DNA of 64,000 nt from Rhodoplanes azumiensis (GCF_042682915.1 NZ_JBHUIW010000001.1:124001-188000); one strand, 5' to 3'; positions 54,280 to 63,322 are shown, counted from the first letter of the stretch. The notes: a model not told the origin generated them from the letters alone. A program made the numbers and translations.

Positions 54280-55697
54280 CTTTGCGCCCCGGACGACGAG
54301 ACCTGCTGCGTCACCATAGCACCTCCGGATGTCGGGCGGGCGGTGACACGGGCGGCGAGCCGATCGCTCGAGAGCGCATGCAGGAACGCGACCAGATCGT
54401 CGATGTCGCGGCGGTCGAGGACGATGCGGTCGACCGACGAGAACGTCCGGTCTTCGGGCGACCAGACCGGTCGCCGGCGCAGACGGGAGTCGTCGCTGAT
54501 CGTGATGTTGAGCTGTGCCGTCGCCATGATCCGGACGGCCTCGTGCAGGTCGTCGACCCGGCCGTTGTGGAAATAAGGGGCCGTCAGGGCGACGTTGCGC
54601 AGCGACGGGATGCGCCACACGCCGTGGGCTTCGCCCGGCCGGGCGCGGCCCTTGTCGTCGGCGAGGCGGCGGCGGCGCGCCTCCTCCGACCGGTCGGTCA
54701 GCAGGGCGGCATAAGGCGTCTTCGGACCGACCAGCGAGGCGCCGCTGAAGTTCGCGCCGGCGTGGCAGATCGTGCAGCCGATCGTGCCGAACAGCCACAT
54801 GCCTCGCGTCTGTGCCGGCGTCATGGCGTCGGCATCGCCGGCGACGAAGCGGTCGTAGGGCGTGTCGGCCGCCACCAGGGTCCGTTCATACGCAGCGATC
54901 GCCTGCAGGACGCGGCGCAGGGTCACCGGCCGGTCGTCGCCGAAGGCACGCGCGAACGCCTCCCGATAGGACGGATCGGCCGTGATCCGTGCCTCGACCA
55001 CGGCGCCGGATGGCATTGCCATCTCGTCCGGGGCGAACAGCGGACCGATCGCCTGCTCCTCCAGCGAGCCCGCCCGCCCGTCCCAGAACAGCCGGGCCTG
55101 GAAAGCGGCGTTCCACACTGTGGGGACATTGCGCCGTCCGACAGCCCCCCCGACCCCGACGCCGGTCGCGCGGCCGTCGGCGCCGGCACCAGTGCGGACA
55201 TCGTGGCAGGAGGCGCACGATACGGTCCGGTCGAGCGACAGGATCGGATCGTGGAACAGGCGTTCGCCAAGCGCCGCCTTCTCGGGGGTGGTGGGGTTGT
55301 CCGGCGGAGCCGGGGCGACCGCGGGCAGCGGGCGCCAGATGCGGCCGGGCGGGGGAGCGGCCAGCGCATCCGAACGGGGGGCCGGGTCTGCGGCGTCGGC
55401 CGGCCGCTCTGGCCGGTGAGCGGCGGCGGTCAGCGGCGCGATGGTCCGATGCGGGAGCGCCGCCACGGCGACGATGATCGCCGTCTTGAGCGCGAACGCG
55501 ATCACGCCGATACCGAGCGTCCCACCGAGCAGCCAGCGGCGGCCCTCCGCCGAGCCGGAGACGAGCCGGCCGGCCGGTACGAGGTCATGGCGGACCAGAA
55601 GGACGAGGACGGCCGCCGCGGTCCCGACGGCGAGCGTGCTCGCCGGCAGCAGGTCGGACAGATCGACGATCACGAGGGGCCTCTCGAACAGCGGCAC
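54276..55697 (-). CDS. Membrane-anchored di-heme cytochrome c peroxidase (CcpA/MauG family)
   Basis: A 473-residue protein with two N-terminal membrane helices (about residues 17-36 and 56-80) and a Pro-rich linker. The periplasmic di-heme domain has heme sites CASCH and CTICH. Family blocks are LGERLFHDPILSLDRTVSCASCHD, RRNVPTVWNAAFQARLFWDGRAGSLEEQAIGPL, and HGVWRIPSLRNVALTAPYFHNGRVDDLHEAV. It reduces peroxide with electrons from a c-type cytochrome, or acts as a MauG-like oxidase. Two membrane helices are unusual for the family, which is normally soluble. Confidence 0.88.
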   Translation of the reverse strand: MPLFERPLVIVDLSDLLPASTLAVGTAAAVLVLLVRHDLVPAGRLVSGSAEGRRWLLGGTLGIGVIAFALKTAIIVAVAALPHRTIAPLTAAAHRPERPADAADPAPRSDALAAPPPGRIWRPLPAVAPAPPDNPTTPEKAALGERLFHDPILSLDRTVSCASCHDVRTGAGADGRATGVGVGGAVGRRNVPTVWNAAFQARLFWDGRAGSLEEQAIGPLFAPDEMAMPSGAVVEARITADPSYREAFARAFGDDRPVTLRRVLQAIAAYERTLVAADTPYDRFVAGDADAMTPAQTRGMWLFGTIGCTICHAGANFSGASLVGPKTPYAALLTDRSEEARRRRLADDKGRARPGEAHGVWRIPSLRNVALTAPYFHNGRVDDLHEAVRIMATAQLNITISDDSRLRRRPVWSPEDRTFSSVDRIVLDRRDIDDLVAFLHALSSDRLAARVTARPTSGGAMVTQQVSSSGAQR

Positions 55698-55742
55698 ATT
55701 GGTGGCGCGGCGCCGTGGGGACGCCGCCGGATTTCCGTCCGA

Positions 55743-56054
55743 TCAGCCGGCCGGCACCGCCGCGCGCAGCAGGGTGTCCGCCGGATCGGCGATCTCCACC
55801 TCGGTGATGTCGTCGAACGGCAGGCCGACGCGGTCATGCGCTCGGCGCACCGCGTCGGCGTCGGGCGCCATGGTCAGGCAGAAGGCGCGGCCGTCGCCGA
55901 GGCCGACATGCGACCGAAGGATGACCACCCCCTCGTCCCGGCAGGCGGACTCGAAGGTCGAGAAGAAGGCCGCGAACTGCTCGCGGGTCAGCCCGTCGGG
56001 GAAGGTTTCGGTGCGCTTGTCGTGGGTGTCGATGAACAGGCGAAGGGGGCGCAT
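55743..56054 (-). CDS. DUF4242 (nickel-binding domain) protein
   Basis: A 103-residue ferredoxin-like-fold protein with LRLFIDTHDKRTETFPDGLTREQFAAFF and VVILRSHVGLGDGRAFCLTMAPDADAVRRAHDRVGLPFDDITEV, the DUF4242 pattern with conserved His and Cys. It is just upstream of the di-heme peroxidase on the same strand (45-base gap) and probably in the same transcript. Confidence 0.8.
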   Translation of the reverse strand: MRPLRLFIDTHDKRTETFPDGLTREQFAAFFSTFESACRDEGVVILRSHVGLGDGRAFCLTMAPDADAVRRAHDRVGLPFDDITEVEIADPADTLLRAAVPAG

Positions 56055-56208
56055 CGCGAGGTCTCCAGGGCGCAGGAGCGCGCCACCCGAACGCTAGGCC
56101 CGGCCGCCCGGCCGATCTGTAGCCGAGGATACGAAGCGGCCGAGACCGACGGTGGAGACGGACACGCCGGCAGGGATGTCGGGGGCGCGCGGCGGTGCCG
56201 ATGCCGCG

Positions 56209-57528
56209 TCACCCGCCCTGGCGCAGCCGGGCCAAAACCTTCAGGCCGGCATAGCCGTCGACCTCCATGCCGGCTTTGCGCTGGAAGGCGGCGACGGCCT
56301 TCATGGTGGTGCTGCCGACGCGGCCGTCGCTGCCGCCGGTGTCGAAGCCGGCCGCCGTGAGGCGGCGCTGGATCTCCTGCACCTCGGCCAGCGTCGGGGT
56401 GCGCTCGCCGCCCGGAAAGCCCTGCACGAACGGTCCCTGGCCGCGCAGCCGGTCGGCCAGATGGACGATCGACAGCGCGTAGGAGAAGGCCGGATTGTAG
56501 GCGTGGACGGACTGGAAGTTCCGGCCGATCAGGAAGGCCGGGCCGCCGGGCTCCGGCACGGTGAGCCGGACCTGATGGCCGGGATGCGCGAACGGGGCAC
56601 CGTCGGCCCGCGTCACGCCGAGCTCGGCCCACTTGGCGTAGGTGCGATACGTCCGGCGGTCGGCCAGGCGCATGTTGAACCCGGCCGGCAGCCGCGCCTC
56701 GCAGCCCCAGGCCTCGCCCTGGGCGTACTTGCCGCGCACCAGGAGATAGCGGGCGGCGCCGGCGAGGGCGTCGTCGGGCCGGCCGAACGGCGAGATGCGG
56801 CCGTCGCCGTCGAAATCGACGCCCATGTTGAGCCACACCTCGGGCATCCACTGGGTGTGGCCCATGGCGCCGGCCCACGAGCCGATCATCTGGTCGGGAT
56901 CGCCCCAGCCGCGATCGACGATGATCAGCGCATTGATCAGCTCCTGCTCCCAGTAGGCGCGCCGGCGCGGCTCGCCATAGGCGAGGGCGGCGAGCGCCGG
57001 CAGCACCGGGCGCATGTACTTTCGATTGTCGATGACGTCGCCGTAGCTCGACTCGACGCCCCACAGCGCCAGCACGATGAAGCGATCGACCCGGTACTCG
57101 CGCTCGATGCGATCGAGCAGCGCGCGCTGCTCGGCGGCACGCTGCCGCCCGGTGACGATGCGCCAGTCGGAGACACGGCGGTTGAGATACTGCCAGAGCT
57201 CCTCCTGGAACTCGGGCTGCGCGCGCTGCAGGGCGTAGACGCCGGTGTCCGGCTTCAGCCCGGTCATCACCCGATCGTAGGTCTCGCCCGAGACGCCGCG
57301 CCGAAGCGCCTTGGCCCGGAAGCTCGCGCGCCATTGGTCGAAGGAGGGCGCTGCCGCGACCTCACCGCCGACCGGGAGGACGGCGGCGAGCCCCGCCGCG
57401 ACGGCGACGGCGAACGCCCGCCGGGTGAGGGCCGTCGGCACCCCGGTGCGTGCAGCGTCCAGGCGCGGCGCGTCGGCCGGGCACGCGGGGGCGAGGGGGG
57501 CGGCACTCGGCTCGGCACGCTGGCGCAC
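56209..57528 (-). CDS. Lytic murein transglycosylase B
   Basis: A 439-residue MltB-type enzyme cleaving peptidoglycan glycan strands. An N-terminal export segment (LTRRAFAVAVAAGLAAVLPVGGEVAAA, with an RR pair) precedes the SLT_2 domain. The catalytic glutamate is in LALWGVESSYGDVIDNRKY, and IGSWAGAMGHTQWMPEVW, DFDGDGRISPF and LPAGFNMRL follow. A C-terminal peptidoglycan-binding domain runs VQEIQRRLTAAGFDTGGSDGRVGSTTMKAVAAFQRKAGMEVDGYAGLKVLARL. A start further downstream, near the RR pair, is possible. Confidence 0.92.
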   Translation of the reverse strand: MRQRAEPSAAPLAPACPADAPRLDAARTGVPTALTRRAFAVAVAAGLAAVLPVGGEVAAAPSFDQWRASFRAKALRRGVSGETYDRVMTGLKPDTGVYALQRAQPEFQEELWQYLNRRVSDWRIVTGRQRAAEQRALLDRIEREYRVDRFIVLALWGVESSYGDVIDNRKYMRPVLPALAALAYGEPRRRAYWEQELINALIIVDRGWGDPDQMIGSWAGAMGHTQWMPEVWLNMGVDFDGDGRISPFGRPDDALAGAARYLLVRGKYAQGEAWGCEARLPAGFNMRLADRRTYRTYAKWAELGVTRADGAPFAHPGHQVRLTVPEPGGPAFLIGRNFQSVHAYNPAFSYALSIVHLADRLRGQGPFVQGFPGGERTPTLAEVQEIQRRLTAAGFDTGGSDGRVGSTTMKAVAAFQRKAGMEVDGYAGLKVLARLRQGG

Positions 57529-57848
57529 GCGATCCTCCCGGGCGATTCGCGACGAGATCGGGTCCGAATCCTAAGGCCTTTTCGCGCGATTGGGAGTCGG
57601 TCGATCGAGGTCTCGGAAAATCCGGTCGCGACTAGCCCGTTTCCGTTGTGTCGCTGGTAACCACATTGAAGCAACACGGCGAAATTGCCGCCGAACGCCG
57701 CCGAGAATACGCTGTTCGACACGCGCGAAGGTAATGAAATGCCGTGAAAAAGGCTGGCCACGTTATTGCGGCCGATTTGCCACAACAGCTTTTTAACCCC
57801 GCCGTGCGAGGACTAATCCACATCGTGGTGAGAGTTCCGGGGTCCGCA
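57529..57848. other. Intergenic region between mltB and the chemoreceptor
   Basis: A 320-base divergent region of lower GC than its surroundings. Besides the sigma54-like motif entered separately I see TTTTTAACC near 57790, a possible CtrA half site. No gene or RNA is evident. Confidence 0.35.
57755..57769 (+). promoter_or_regulatory. Candidate sigma54 promoter of the chemoreceptor
   Basis: TGGC (57755-57758), 7 bases, TTGC (57766-57769), with GG and GC 10 bases apart as sigma54 requires. Three bases of the central CACG consensus are shifted, so this is a partial match. A start near 57782 would leave a leader of about 67 bases. Confidence 0.3.
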
Positions 57849-59828
57849 ATGTCGCTTCCAAGCTTCCGCTTGAGCCTTCAGGTGAAGATCGCGGCCATCG
57901 GCGCCGTCGGTCTGCTCGGCCTGTGCTTCGTCGGCGGGTTCTACCTCGTCGGCGCCAACACCCAGGAGCGCTACGAGCGCGCCGCCGACCGAGCCAGCGC
58001 CGTCGCCAAGCTCGCGACCGACGTCTCGGCCGGCATGTTCCAGGCCCGCGACGCCGAGAAGGAGTTCATGCTGACCGGCGAGGAGGCGCGCCTGCGCGAT
58101 CACGAGCAGGCGGTGTCGAAGATGCTGGCGGGGTTCAAGGATCTGCAGGCCAAGCTGGCCGACATGGGCGAGGCCGATCTCGCCGAGAAGGCCGGGAAGG
58201 CACGCGCCGGCATGGAGCGCTACGCCACCCATTTCGCCACGGCGGTCGGCGCCAAGCGGACCATGGGTCTCACCAACGACAGCGGGCTCGAAGGCGCGCT
58301 GCGCAACACGGTGCGGCAGATCGAGAACGAGCTCGACAAGTTCGACGACGCCCGCCTGGTCGCCGGCATCCATCCGGTGCGCCGCTACGAGCGCGAGTTC
58401 ATGCTGCGCCAGGACGGCCTCTCGCAGACCAGCTTCAAGAAGGCGCTGGCCGCCTTCGTGAGCGCCTTCCAGTCGGCCGCGCTGCCGGCCTCGACCAAGA
58501 AGCAGATGCTCGACCGTCTCGCGACCTACGAGCGTGACTTCAACGAGTGGATCAAGGCCGCCGAGGCGATCGAGCTGGCCACGACGCTCACCAAGGTCGA
58601 GTTCGGCAACGTCTCGCCCGTGGTCGACCAGATCAAGACCTCGATCGACAAGCTCTACGCCGACGCCACGGCCATGAACGCCGAGGCGCGCGAGGACACC
58701 CGCCGACAGATCCTGATCGCCATGGGCGTCGCGCTGGTGGCGGTCGCCGGCATCGGCTTCCTCATCGGCGCCAGCCTGGCGCGCCCGCTGAAGGCGATGA
58801 CCAAGGCGATGCGCGAGCTCGCCGAGGGCCACATGGAGGTGGCCTTGCCCGGCCTCGGCCGCCGCGACGAGATCGGCGACATGGCCAAGGCGGTCGAGCG
58901 GTTCAAGGTCGTCGCGGTCGAGAAGGCGACCCGCGAGGCCGAGGAGCGCGAGGCGGCCTCCAAGGCCGCGGCGGCCGCCCGCAAGGCCGAGATGGCGAAG
59001 CTCGCCGACGGGTTCGAGTCGGCGGTCGGCAACATCGTCGGCAACGTGTCGAGCGCGGCGAGCCAGCTCGAGGCCGAGGCGCGTCGCCTCACCGCCACGG
59101 CGGAGACGACGCAGCGCCTCTCCAACACGGTGGCGAGCGCCTCCACCCAGGCCTCGTCCAACGTCCAGACGGTCGCCGCCTCGGCCGAGGAACTGGCCGC
59201 CTCGGTGGCCGAGATCGCCCGTCAGGTCCAGGAGTCGAGCACCATCGCCTCGCAGGCCGTCGAGCAGGCGGTGCGCACCGACAACCGCATCGGCGAACTC
59301 TCGAAGCTCGCCAGCCGGATCGGCGACGTGGTCAAGTTCATCACCGCGATCGCCGAGCAGACCAATCTCCTCGCCCTCAACGCCACCATCGAGGCGGCGC
59401 GGGCCGGCGAGGCCGGCAAGGGCTTCGCGGTCGTCGCCCAGGAGGTCAAGGCGCTGGCCGCCCAGACCGCCAAGGCGACCGACGAGATCTCCGCCCAGAT
59501 CACCGGCATGCAGGCGGCGACCGCCGACTCGGTCGGGGCCATCAAGGAGATCGGCCGCACCATCAACCGGGTGTCGGAGATCGCCGGCAACATCGCCGCG
59601 GCGGTCGAGCAGCAGGGCGCCGCGACCCAGGAGATCGCCCGCAACGTCCAGCAGGCGGCGCGCGGCACCACCGAGGTGGCGAACAACATCGTCGACGTCA
59701 GCCGCGGCGCCAGCGAGACCGGGTCGTCGTCGGCCCAGGTGCTGACCGCCGCGAACTCGCTCACCCGCGAGAGCGAGCATCTCAAGGTCGAGCTGGAGGA
59801 ATTCCTGCGCACCGTGCGGGCCGCATGA
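57849..59828 (+). CDS. Methyl-accepting chemotaxis protein
   Basis: A 659-residue chemoreceptor. The first transmembrane helix is at about residues 9-34 (VKIAAIGAVGLLGLCFVGGFYLV). A long all-helical periplasmic domain (about 35-290) suggests an HBM-type bimodular fold. The second helix is in LIAMGVALVAVAGIGFLIGASLA, then HAMP (RPLKAMTKAMRELAEGHMEVALPGLGRRDEIGDMAKAVERFK). The signalling domain has the hairpin tip IAEQTNLLALNATIEAARAGEAGKGFAVVAQEVKALA. It ends without a CheR-binding pentapeptide. No che genes are adjacent. Confidence 0.93.
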   Translation: MSLPSFRLSLQVKIAAIGAVGLLGLCFVGGFYLVGANTQERYERAADRASAVAKLATDVSAGMFQARDAEKEFMLTGEEARLRDHEQAVSKMLAGFKDLQAKLADMGEADLAEKAGKARAGMERYATHFATAVGAKRTMGLTNDSGLEGALRNTVRQIENELDKFDDARLVAGIHPVRRYEREFMLRQDGLSQTSFKKALAAFVSAFQSAALPASTKKQMLDRLATYERDFNEWIKAAEAIELATTLTKVEFGNVSPVVDQIKTSIDKLYADATAMNAEAREDTRRQILIAMGVALVAVAGIGFLIGASLARPLKAMTKAMRELAEGHMEVALPGLGRRDEIGDMAKAVERFKVVAVEKATREAEEREAASKAAAAARKAEMAKLADGFESAVGNIVGNVSSAASQLEAEARRLTATAETTQRLSNTVASASTQASSNVQTVAASAEELAASVAEIARQVQESSTIASQAVEQAVRTDNRIGELSKLASRIGDVVKFITAIAEQTNLLALNATIEAARAGEAGKGFAVVAQEVKALAAQTAKATDEISAQITGMQAATADSVGAIKEIGRTINRVSEIAGNIAAAVEQQGAATQEIARNVQQAARGTTEVANNIVDVSRGASETGSSSAQVLTAANSLTRESEHLKVELEEFLRTVRAA

Positions 59829-59858
59829 GACGGTCCAGCCGCGGCCACGATCGATCGA

Positions 59859-59885
59859 CCCCGGCGTCAGCGGCGCCGGGGTTTT
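59859..59885 (+). terminator. Intrinsic terminator of the chemoreceptor gene
   Basis: CCCCGGCG (59859-59866), a 7-base loop, CGCCGGGG (59874-59881) and TTTT. It lies 31 bases after the stop codon and before the convergent CBS gene. Confidence 0.75.
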
Positions 59886-59907
59886 CTCGTGCCTGTCGGG
59901 TGGTCGA

Positions 59908-60339
59908 TCACGCCGTGCGGATGTAGTCGCGCAGCGCGTTCGACTCCTTCTCCATCTGCTCGAGCCGCGACTTCACCACGTCGCCGATCGACACGATGCC
60001 GACGAGGCGGTCCTGCTCGACCACCGGCACGTGACGGAACTTGCCCTCCGTCATCGTCTGCATCAGCTCGCCGATGGTGTCGTGCTGGGCGCAGGTGACG
60101 ACCTTGCGGGTCATGATCTCGGACACCGGCACGTCGAGCGCAGCGGCGCCGCGGGCGCCGAGCGCCTTGACGATGTCGCGCTCCGACACGATCCCGATGG
60201 TCCGGCCCTCGGTGCCCGTCACCACCACGGCGCCGATGCCCCGTTCGGTGAGCATCTTGGTCGCGGCGGCGACGGTCGCGGTCGGATCGATGGTGACGAC
60301 GTCGGTGCCCTTGCGGGCCAGGATCGTCTTGACGGTCAC
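59908..60339 (-). CDS. CBS-domain pair protein
   Basis: A 143-residue protein made of two CBS repeats: TVAAATKMLTERGIGAVVVTGTEGRTIGIVSERDIVKAL and HDTIGELMQTMTEGKFRHVPVVEQDRLVGIVSIGDVVKSRL. Such pairs bind adenine nucleotides and sense energy state. The GTG at 60339 is chosen because GGGAGG lies 5 bases upstream; a longer frame to 60543 lacks support. No partner enzyme is linked. Confidence 0.9.
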   Translation of the reverse strand: MTVKTILARKGTDVVTIDPTATVAAATKMLTERGIGAVVVTGTEGRTIGIVSERDIVKALGARGAAALDVPVSEIMTRKVVTCAQHDTIGELMQTMTEGKFRHVPVVEQDRLVGIVSIGDVVKSRLEQMEKESNALRDYIRTA

Positions 60340-60685
60340 GTTTGCCTCCCTGGCGCGGGCCGTGTGGCCGGCGCTTTCTACCGTTGACCGGCCGCCGGGG
60401 CGGGCCTGGAGCGACAAGCCGTCGGCTCGCCCTTCGGTTCCCGCCCAACCGCAGCCGGTGTCACGATCATGGGTTGTTTCAAGCAGGGCGGCAAGGCGCC
60501 CCGATGGCGTCGACCGGGGGGCGCTGGCCCCGGCGCGCTTCAAATCCCCGGGATGGGACGACCGGCGGCGGCTCGCCCGGGGGGGGGGCGGATGGCCGCC
60601 CCGAAAACGTTTTCGCCACTCGCCACCGGGCCTCGGCGGCGCCTGTTCGCGGACGGCGCGAACCGGATCGACGCCGTCCGACGGC
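60340..60685. other. Gene-free stretch with repeat-like hairpins and a G run
   Basis: The 346 bases hold CGACCGGGGGGCGCTGGCCCCGGCGC and TCCCCGGGATGGGACGACCGG, resembling half of the window's REP-like element, and a run of 10 G at 60579-60588. No gene is supported. Confidence 0.35.
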
Positions 60686-61420
60686 TCATTCCACGGCGCG
60701 CGGGACCGGCACCGGGTCGAACAAGGGAAACAACAGGAGGCCGGCGACGAAGCCGCCGATATGGGCCTGCCACGCGACCGGCTGGTCGACCCCGAGCATG
60801 CCGACCGAGCCGAGCCCGAACAAGATGTTGAGGCCGAACCAGACGGCCAGGAAGCCGAGGATGCGGGGATCCTTCAGCGTGTCGACCAGCGGCGCGGCCG
60901 GCACCAGATAGGCGGTGTGGTCGGTGTTGCGGAACACCCCGAGCGGGCCGCCGACCTGGAACACGAAGCGGATCGCCGCCGCCATGAAGCCCGAGATGGC
61001 CGCCGAGGCGCCGATCATCGGCAAGAGCTCCCCCGGGTGGGTGGCGAGATGGACGGCGGCCCCGGCCGCGGCCGTGACGACGAAGAAGCCGATGAACCGA
61101 AGGGTCTCGAAGCGACGCGCCACCGCGCTGCCGAAGGGGAGCAGCCACAGCACGTTGACGCCGAGGTGGGTGAAGTCGCCGTGGATGAAGGCGTAGGTGA
61201 CGAAAGTCCAGATGTCGGCGGCGAGCCCCCCCGGCAGGGCGATGTCGATCCCCGGCATCGCTCCGTAGCGGGCCGGGATGAACGCGAACAGCAAGAGGAA
61301 GTCGACGTCCTGGGACGGCGCGAGCACCAGCTCGCGGAACGCATGAACGAGGCCGAACGCTGCGACCAAGCCCGCGATCACGCTCGGGAGATTGAAGATG
61401 GGCTCGGTGCGTCGCGACAT
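60686..61420 (-). CDS. Rhomboid-family intramembrane serine protease
   Basis: A 244-residue membrane protein with six or more hydrophobic segments. The catalytic serine lies in IGASAAISGFMAAAIRF, where the usual GxSG is GASA. The histidine is in WQAHIGGFVAGLLLF, and FIHGDFTHLGVNVLWLLPFGSAVARRF forms the rhomboid L1/TM2 region. The ATG at 61420 begins SRRTEPIFNLP, a common rhomboid N-terminus. The substrate is unknown. Confidence 0.9.
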   Translation of the reverse strand: MSRRTEPIFNLPSVIAGLVAAFGLVHAFRELVLAPSQDVDFLLLFAFIPARYGAMPGIDIALPGGLAADIWTFVTYAFIHGDFTHLGVNVLWLLPFGSAVARRFETLRFIGFFVVTAAAGAAVHLATHPGELLPMIGASAAISGFMAAAIRFVFQVGGPLGVFRNTDHTAYLVPAAPLVDTLKDPRILGFLAVWFGLNILFGLGSVGMLGVDQPVAWQAHIGGFVAGLLLFPLFDPVPVPRAVE

Positions 61421-61773
61421 GAAGTCCCTGGGTGGCCCGCTCTGATAGGCCGTGCATCCTTGCCCTGCAAGCGGCAGCCGGCCGGACGGCCGCAAGAATT
61501 ATTGCCAAGCGCGGTGAGGACAGCGGAACAACATTCGCTCGTTGCTGGAAAAATGCCTGTCGACCGACGGGGCGTCGCAGCCCCTGGACCGATCCGGGAG
61601 AGGGGCGCAGCGGCGGCTCCGGACGCGCCGTTAACCTTGATCGGACGTAAACGCCCGGGCGCAAGTCGCAACGGCTAAGAAGGCCCGGGGCGTGCTGATC
61701 GATCGAGTCGGGGGACGGCGGTGGTGCCGCTGTCCCGCTTCCGGACAGTTCGCCCGGACGCACCGTGCGACCC
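61421..61773. other. Divergent intergenic region between rhomboid and PAS_5 genes
   Basis: 353 bases with no supported gene. The AT-richer part near 61495-61550 (AATTATTGCCAAGC, GGAAAAATGCC) and TTAACCTTGATCGG near 61632 could hold promoters, but no clear -35/-10 pair or terminator was found. Confidence 0.3.
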
Positions 61774-62364
61774 ATGCAGATCGAGCCCATGAAGCACCCG
61801 TCGAGCCGCGAGCTGTTCCGATACTGGACGACGCTGCGCGGCGCTCGTCCGGCGCCGGAGCGCGACGAGCTCGATCCCGGCGCGTTGCGCAAGGTTCTCG
61901 GCGACAGCTTCGTCCTCACCTTCGATCCGGCCGCGGGCTTCCCGTTCCGGCTCGCCGGCACGCGGCTGTGCGGCCTCGCCGGCCGCGAGCTCAAGGGCAC
62001 GGCCTTCGTCGATCTGTGGGAAACGGAGAGCCGCCCGCTGGTCACGGCGCTGCTCGGCGGGGCCGCCGACGAGGCCGCCGCCCTCGCGGCCGGGGCGGTC
62101 GGCCTCACCGACACCGAGCCGCCGATTCCGCTCGAACTCGTGCTGCTGCCGCTCGCCCACCGCCGCTCGCTGCACGAGCGGCTGCTCGGGCTCCTGGTGC
62201 CGCTCGAGATCCCGTACTGGCTGGGAATCTCGCCGGTCCGGCGGATCCGGATCGGCGCCTTCCGCAACCTGACCCCGTGGTCGTCGCCGAGCCTGGTGCC
62301 GGCGCCGCTCCCGGAGCGGACGCGCCCGCGTCTGGTGGTGCTGGAGGGTGGCCGAGTCGGCTGA
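61774..62364 (+). CDS. PAS domain-containing protein (PAS_5 family)
   Basis: A 196-residue cytoplasmic protein with SSRELFRYWTTLRGARPAPERDELDPGALRKVLGDSFVLTFDPAAGFPFRLAGTRLCGLAGRELKGTAFVDLW and a C-terminal LGLLVPLEIPYWLGISPVRRIRIGAFRNL, the pattern of the alphaproteobacterial PAS_5 family. These single-domain proteins have no known enzymatic part and are sometimes linked to c-di-GMP or motility. Starts at 61765 (GTG) or 61789 (ATG, before KHPSSRELF) are also possible. Confidence 0.8.
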   Translation: MQIEPMKHPSSRELFRYWTTLRGARPAPERDELDPGALRKVLGDSFVLTFDPAAGFPFRLAGTRLCGLAGRELKGTAFVDLWETESRPLVTALLGGAADEAAALAAGAVGLTDTEPPIPLELVLLPLAHRRSLHERLLGLLVPLEIPYWLGISPVRRIRIGAFRNLTPWSSPSLVPAPLPERTRPRLVVLEGGRVG

Positions 62365-63174
62365 TCAGGCCTTTCCGTTCGGGCCGGCCGGGTCCGGCGT
62401 GGCCGGTTTCGGCGTGGCCGGTTTCGGCGTGGCCGGTTTCGGCCCATAATAGGCCAGGAACATCTCGACCGCGTGGCCGATCACCCGGGCGATCTCCTCC
62501 GGGCTCGGCGGCCCGTCGTGCCAGCGATAGAGCAGGGGCCGCAGCAGGCTCGCATGGACGAGCTCGCTGAACTGCCACGAGGCGAGCGTGGTGTCGTCGA
62601 TCGCGAGCAGGCCGCGCGCCGTCATCCGATCGAAGTAGTCGGACAGGATCGAGATCCCGCAGCCGGGCCCCTCGGTGAAGAAGCTGCGGCCGATCTCCGG
62701 CATCCGCTCGGTGACGCCGAGCACGACGCGCTGCACCCGCACGGCCCAGTCGGTGGTGAGCAGCGTGACATAGGCGGTCGCCCAGCGGGTGAGGGTGGCG
62801 CGCACGTCCGGCCCGTCGTCGATCAGCGCCTTCAGCGCGGCCAGGTGCTTGTGCCGCTGGTCGGCGATCAGCGCGCAGAACAGCTCCTCCTTGTGCTCGA
62901 AATACACGTAGAGGGTGCCCTTGGAGACGCCCGCGTCGCGCGCGATGTCGTTCATCGAGGCGGCGTCGAATCCCATCGCCGAGAACACCCGCGCGGCGCC
63001 TTCCAGGATCTGCCGGCGTTTCGCCGGGTCGGTTCCGGCCGGTGTCCGGCCGCGCCGGACCACGGCGCCGTCCATCCGGCCGGCGGCCGGGCCTGCGGTG
63101 CCCTCGCTCGCTCGGGAAGGGAGCCGGGTCGCAGCGGCAGCCTCGGACGTCACCCGGCCGATTTCGTCACGCAT
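62365..63174 (-). CDS. TetR/AcrR-family transcriptional regulator
   Basis: A 269-residue repressor. A disordered N-terminal 50 residues precede the HTH (KRRQILEGAARVFSAMGFDAASMNDIARDAGVSKGTLYVYFEHKEELFCALI) and a ligand domain of the TetR_C type (WAVRVQRVVLGVTERMPEIGRSFFTEG). The C-terminus has three PATPKP-like repeats from tandem 18-base DNA repeats at 62398-62446. GAGGA lies 7 bases before the ATG at 63174. Two copies of an ACCGAAC-G-GTTCGGT palindrome upstream fit autoregulation. Confidence 0.9.
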   Translation of the reverse strand: MRDEIGRVTSEAAAATRLPSRASEGTAGPAAGRMDGAVVRRGRTPAGTDPAKRRQILEGAARVFSAMGFDAASMNDIARDAGVSKGTLYVYFEHKEELFCALIADQRHKHLAALKALIDDGPDVRATLTRWATAYVTLLTTDWAVRVQRVVLGVTERMPEIGRSFFTEGPGCGISILSDYFDRMTARGLLAIDDTTLASWQFSELVHASLLRPLLYRWHDGPPSPEEIARVIGHAVEMFLAYYGPKPATPKPATPKPATPDPAGPNGKA

Positions 63175-63264
63175 CTTCGGTTCCTCGCCATTGCGAGCGC
63201 CAGACACCACGGCCACGGCGCGGCACGGGGCGGGGGGCGCCCGCGACACCGTGACGAACTTTAT

Positions 63265-63285
63265 CGAACCGAACGGTTCGGTTCG
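63265..63285. promoter_or_regulatory. TetR operator 1
   Basis: A perfect inverted repeat of 10-base arms (CGAACCGAAC and GTTCGGTTCG) around one G. It is placed 91 bases upstream of the tetR start. Confidence 0.65.
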
Positions 63286-63289
63286 CTCT

Positions 63290-63318
63290 TGATATCCCGT
63301 TCCATATCGGCTAGTCAA
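63290..63318 (-). promoter_or_regulatory. tetR promoter between the two operators
   Basis: Minus strand TTGACT followed by an 18-base spacer and TATCAA. Both elements lie between the two palindromes, so a bound dimer at either would interfere. Confidence 0.45.
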
Positions 63319-63322
63319 TCGA

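Noticed and set aside
60579..60588. Run of 10 G as a phase-variable tract
   Set aside because: It lies between genes with no reading frame or promoter placed to be switched by slippage.
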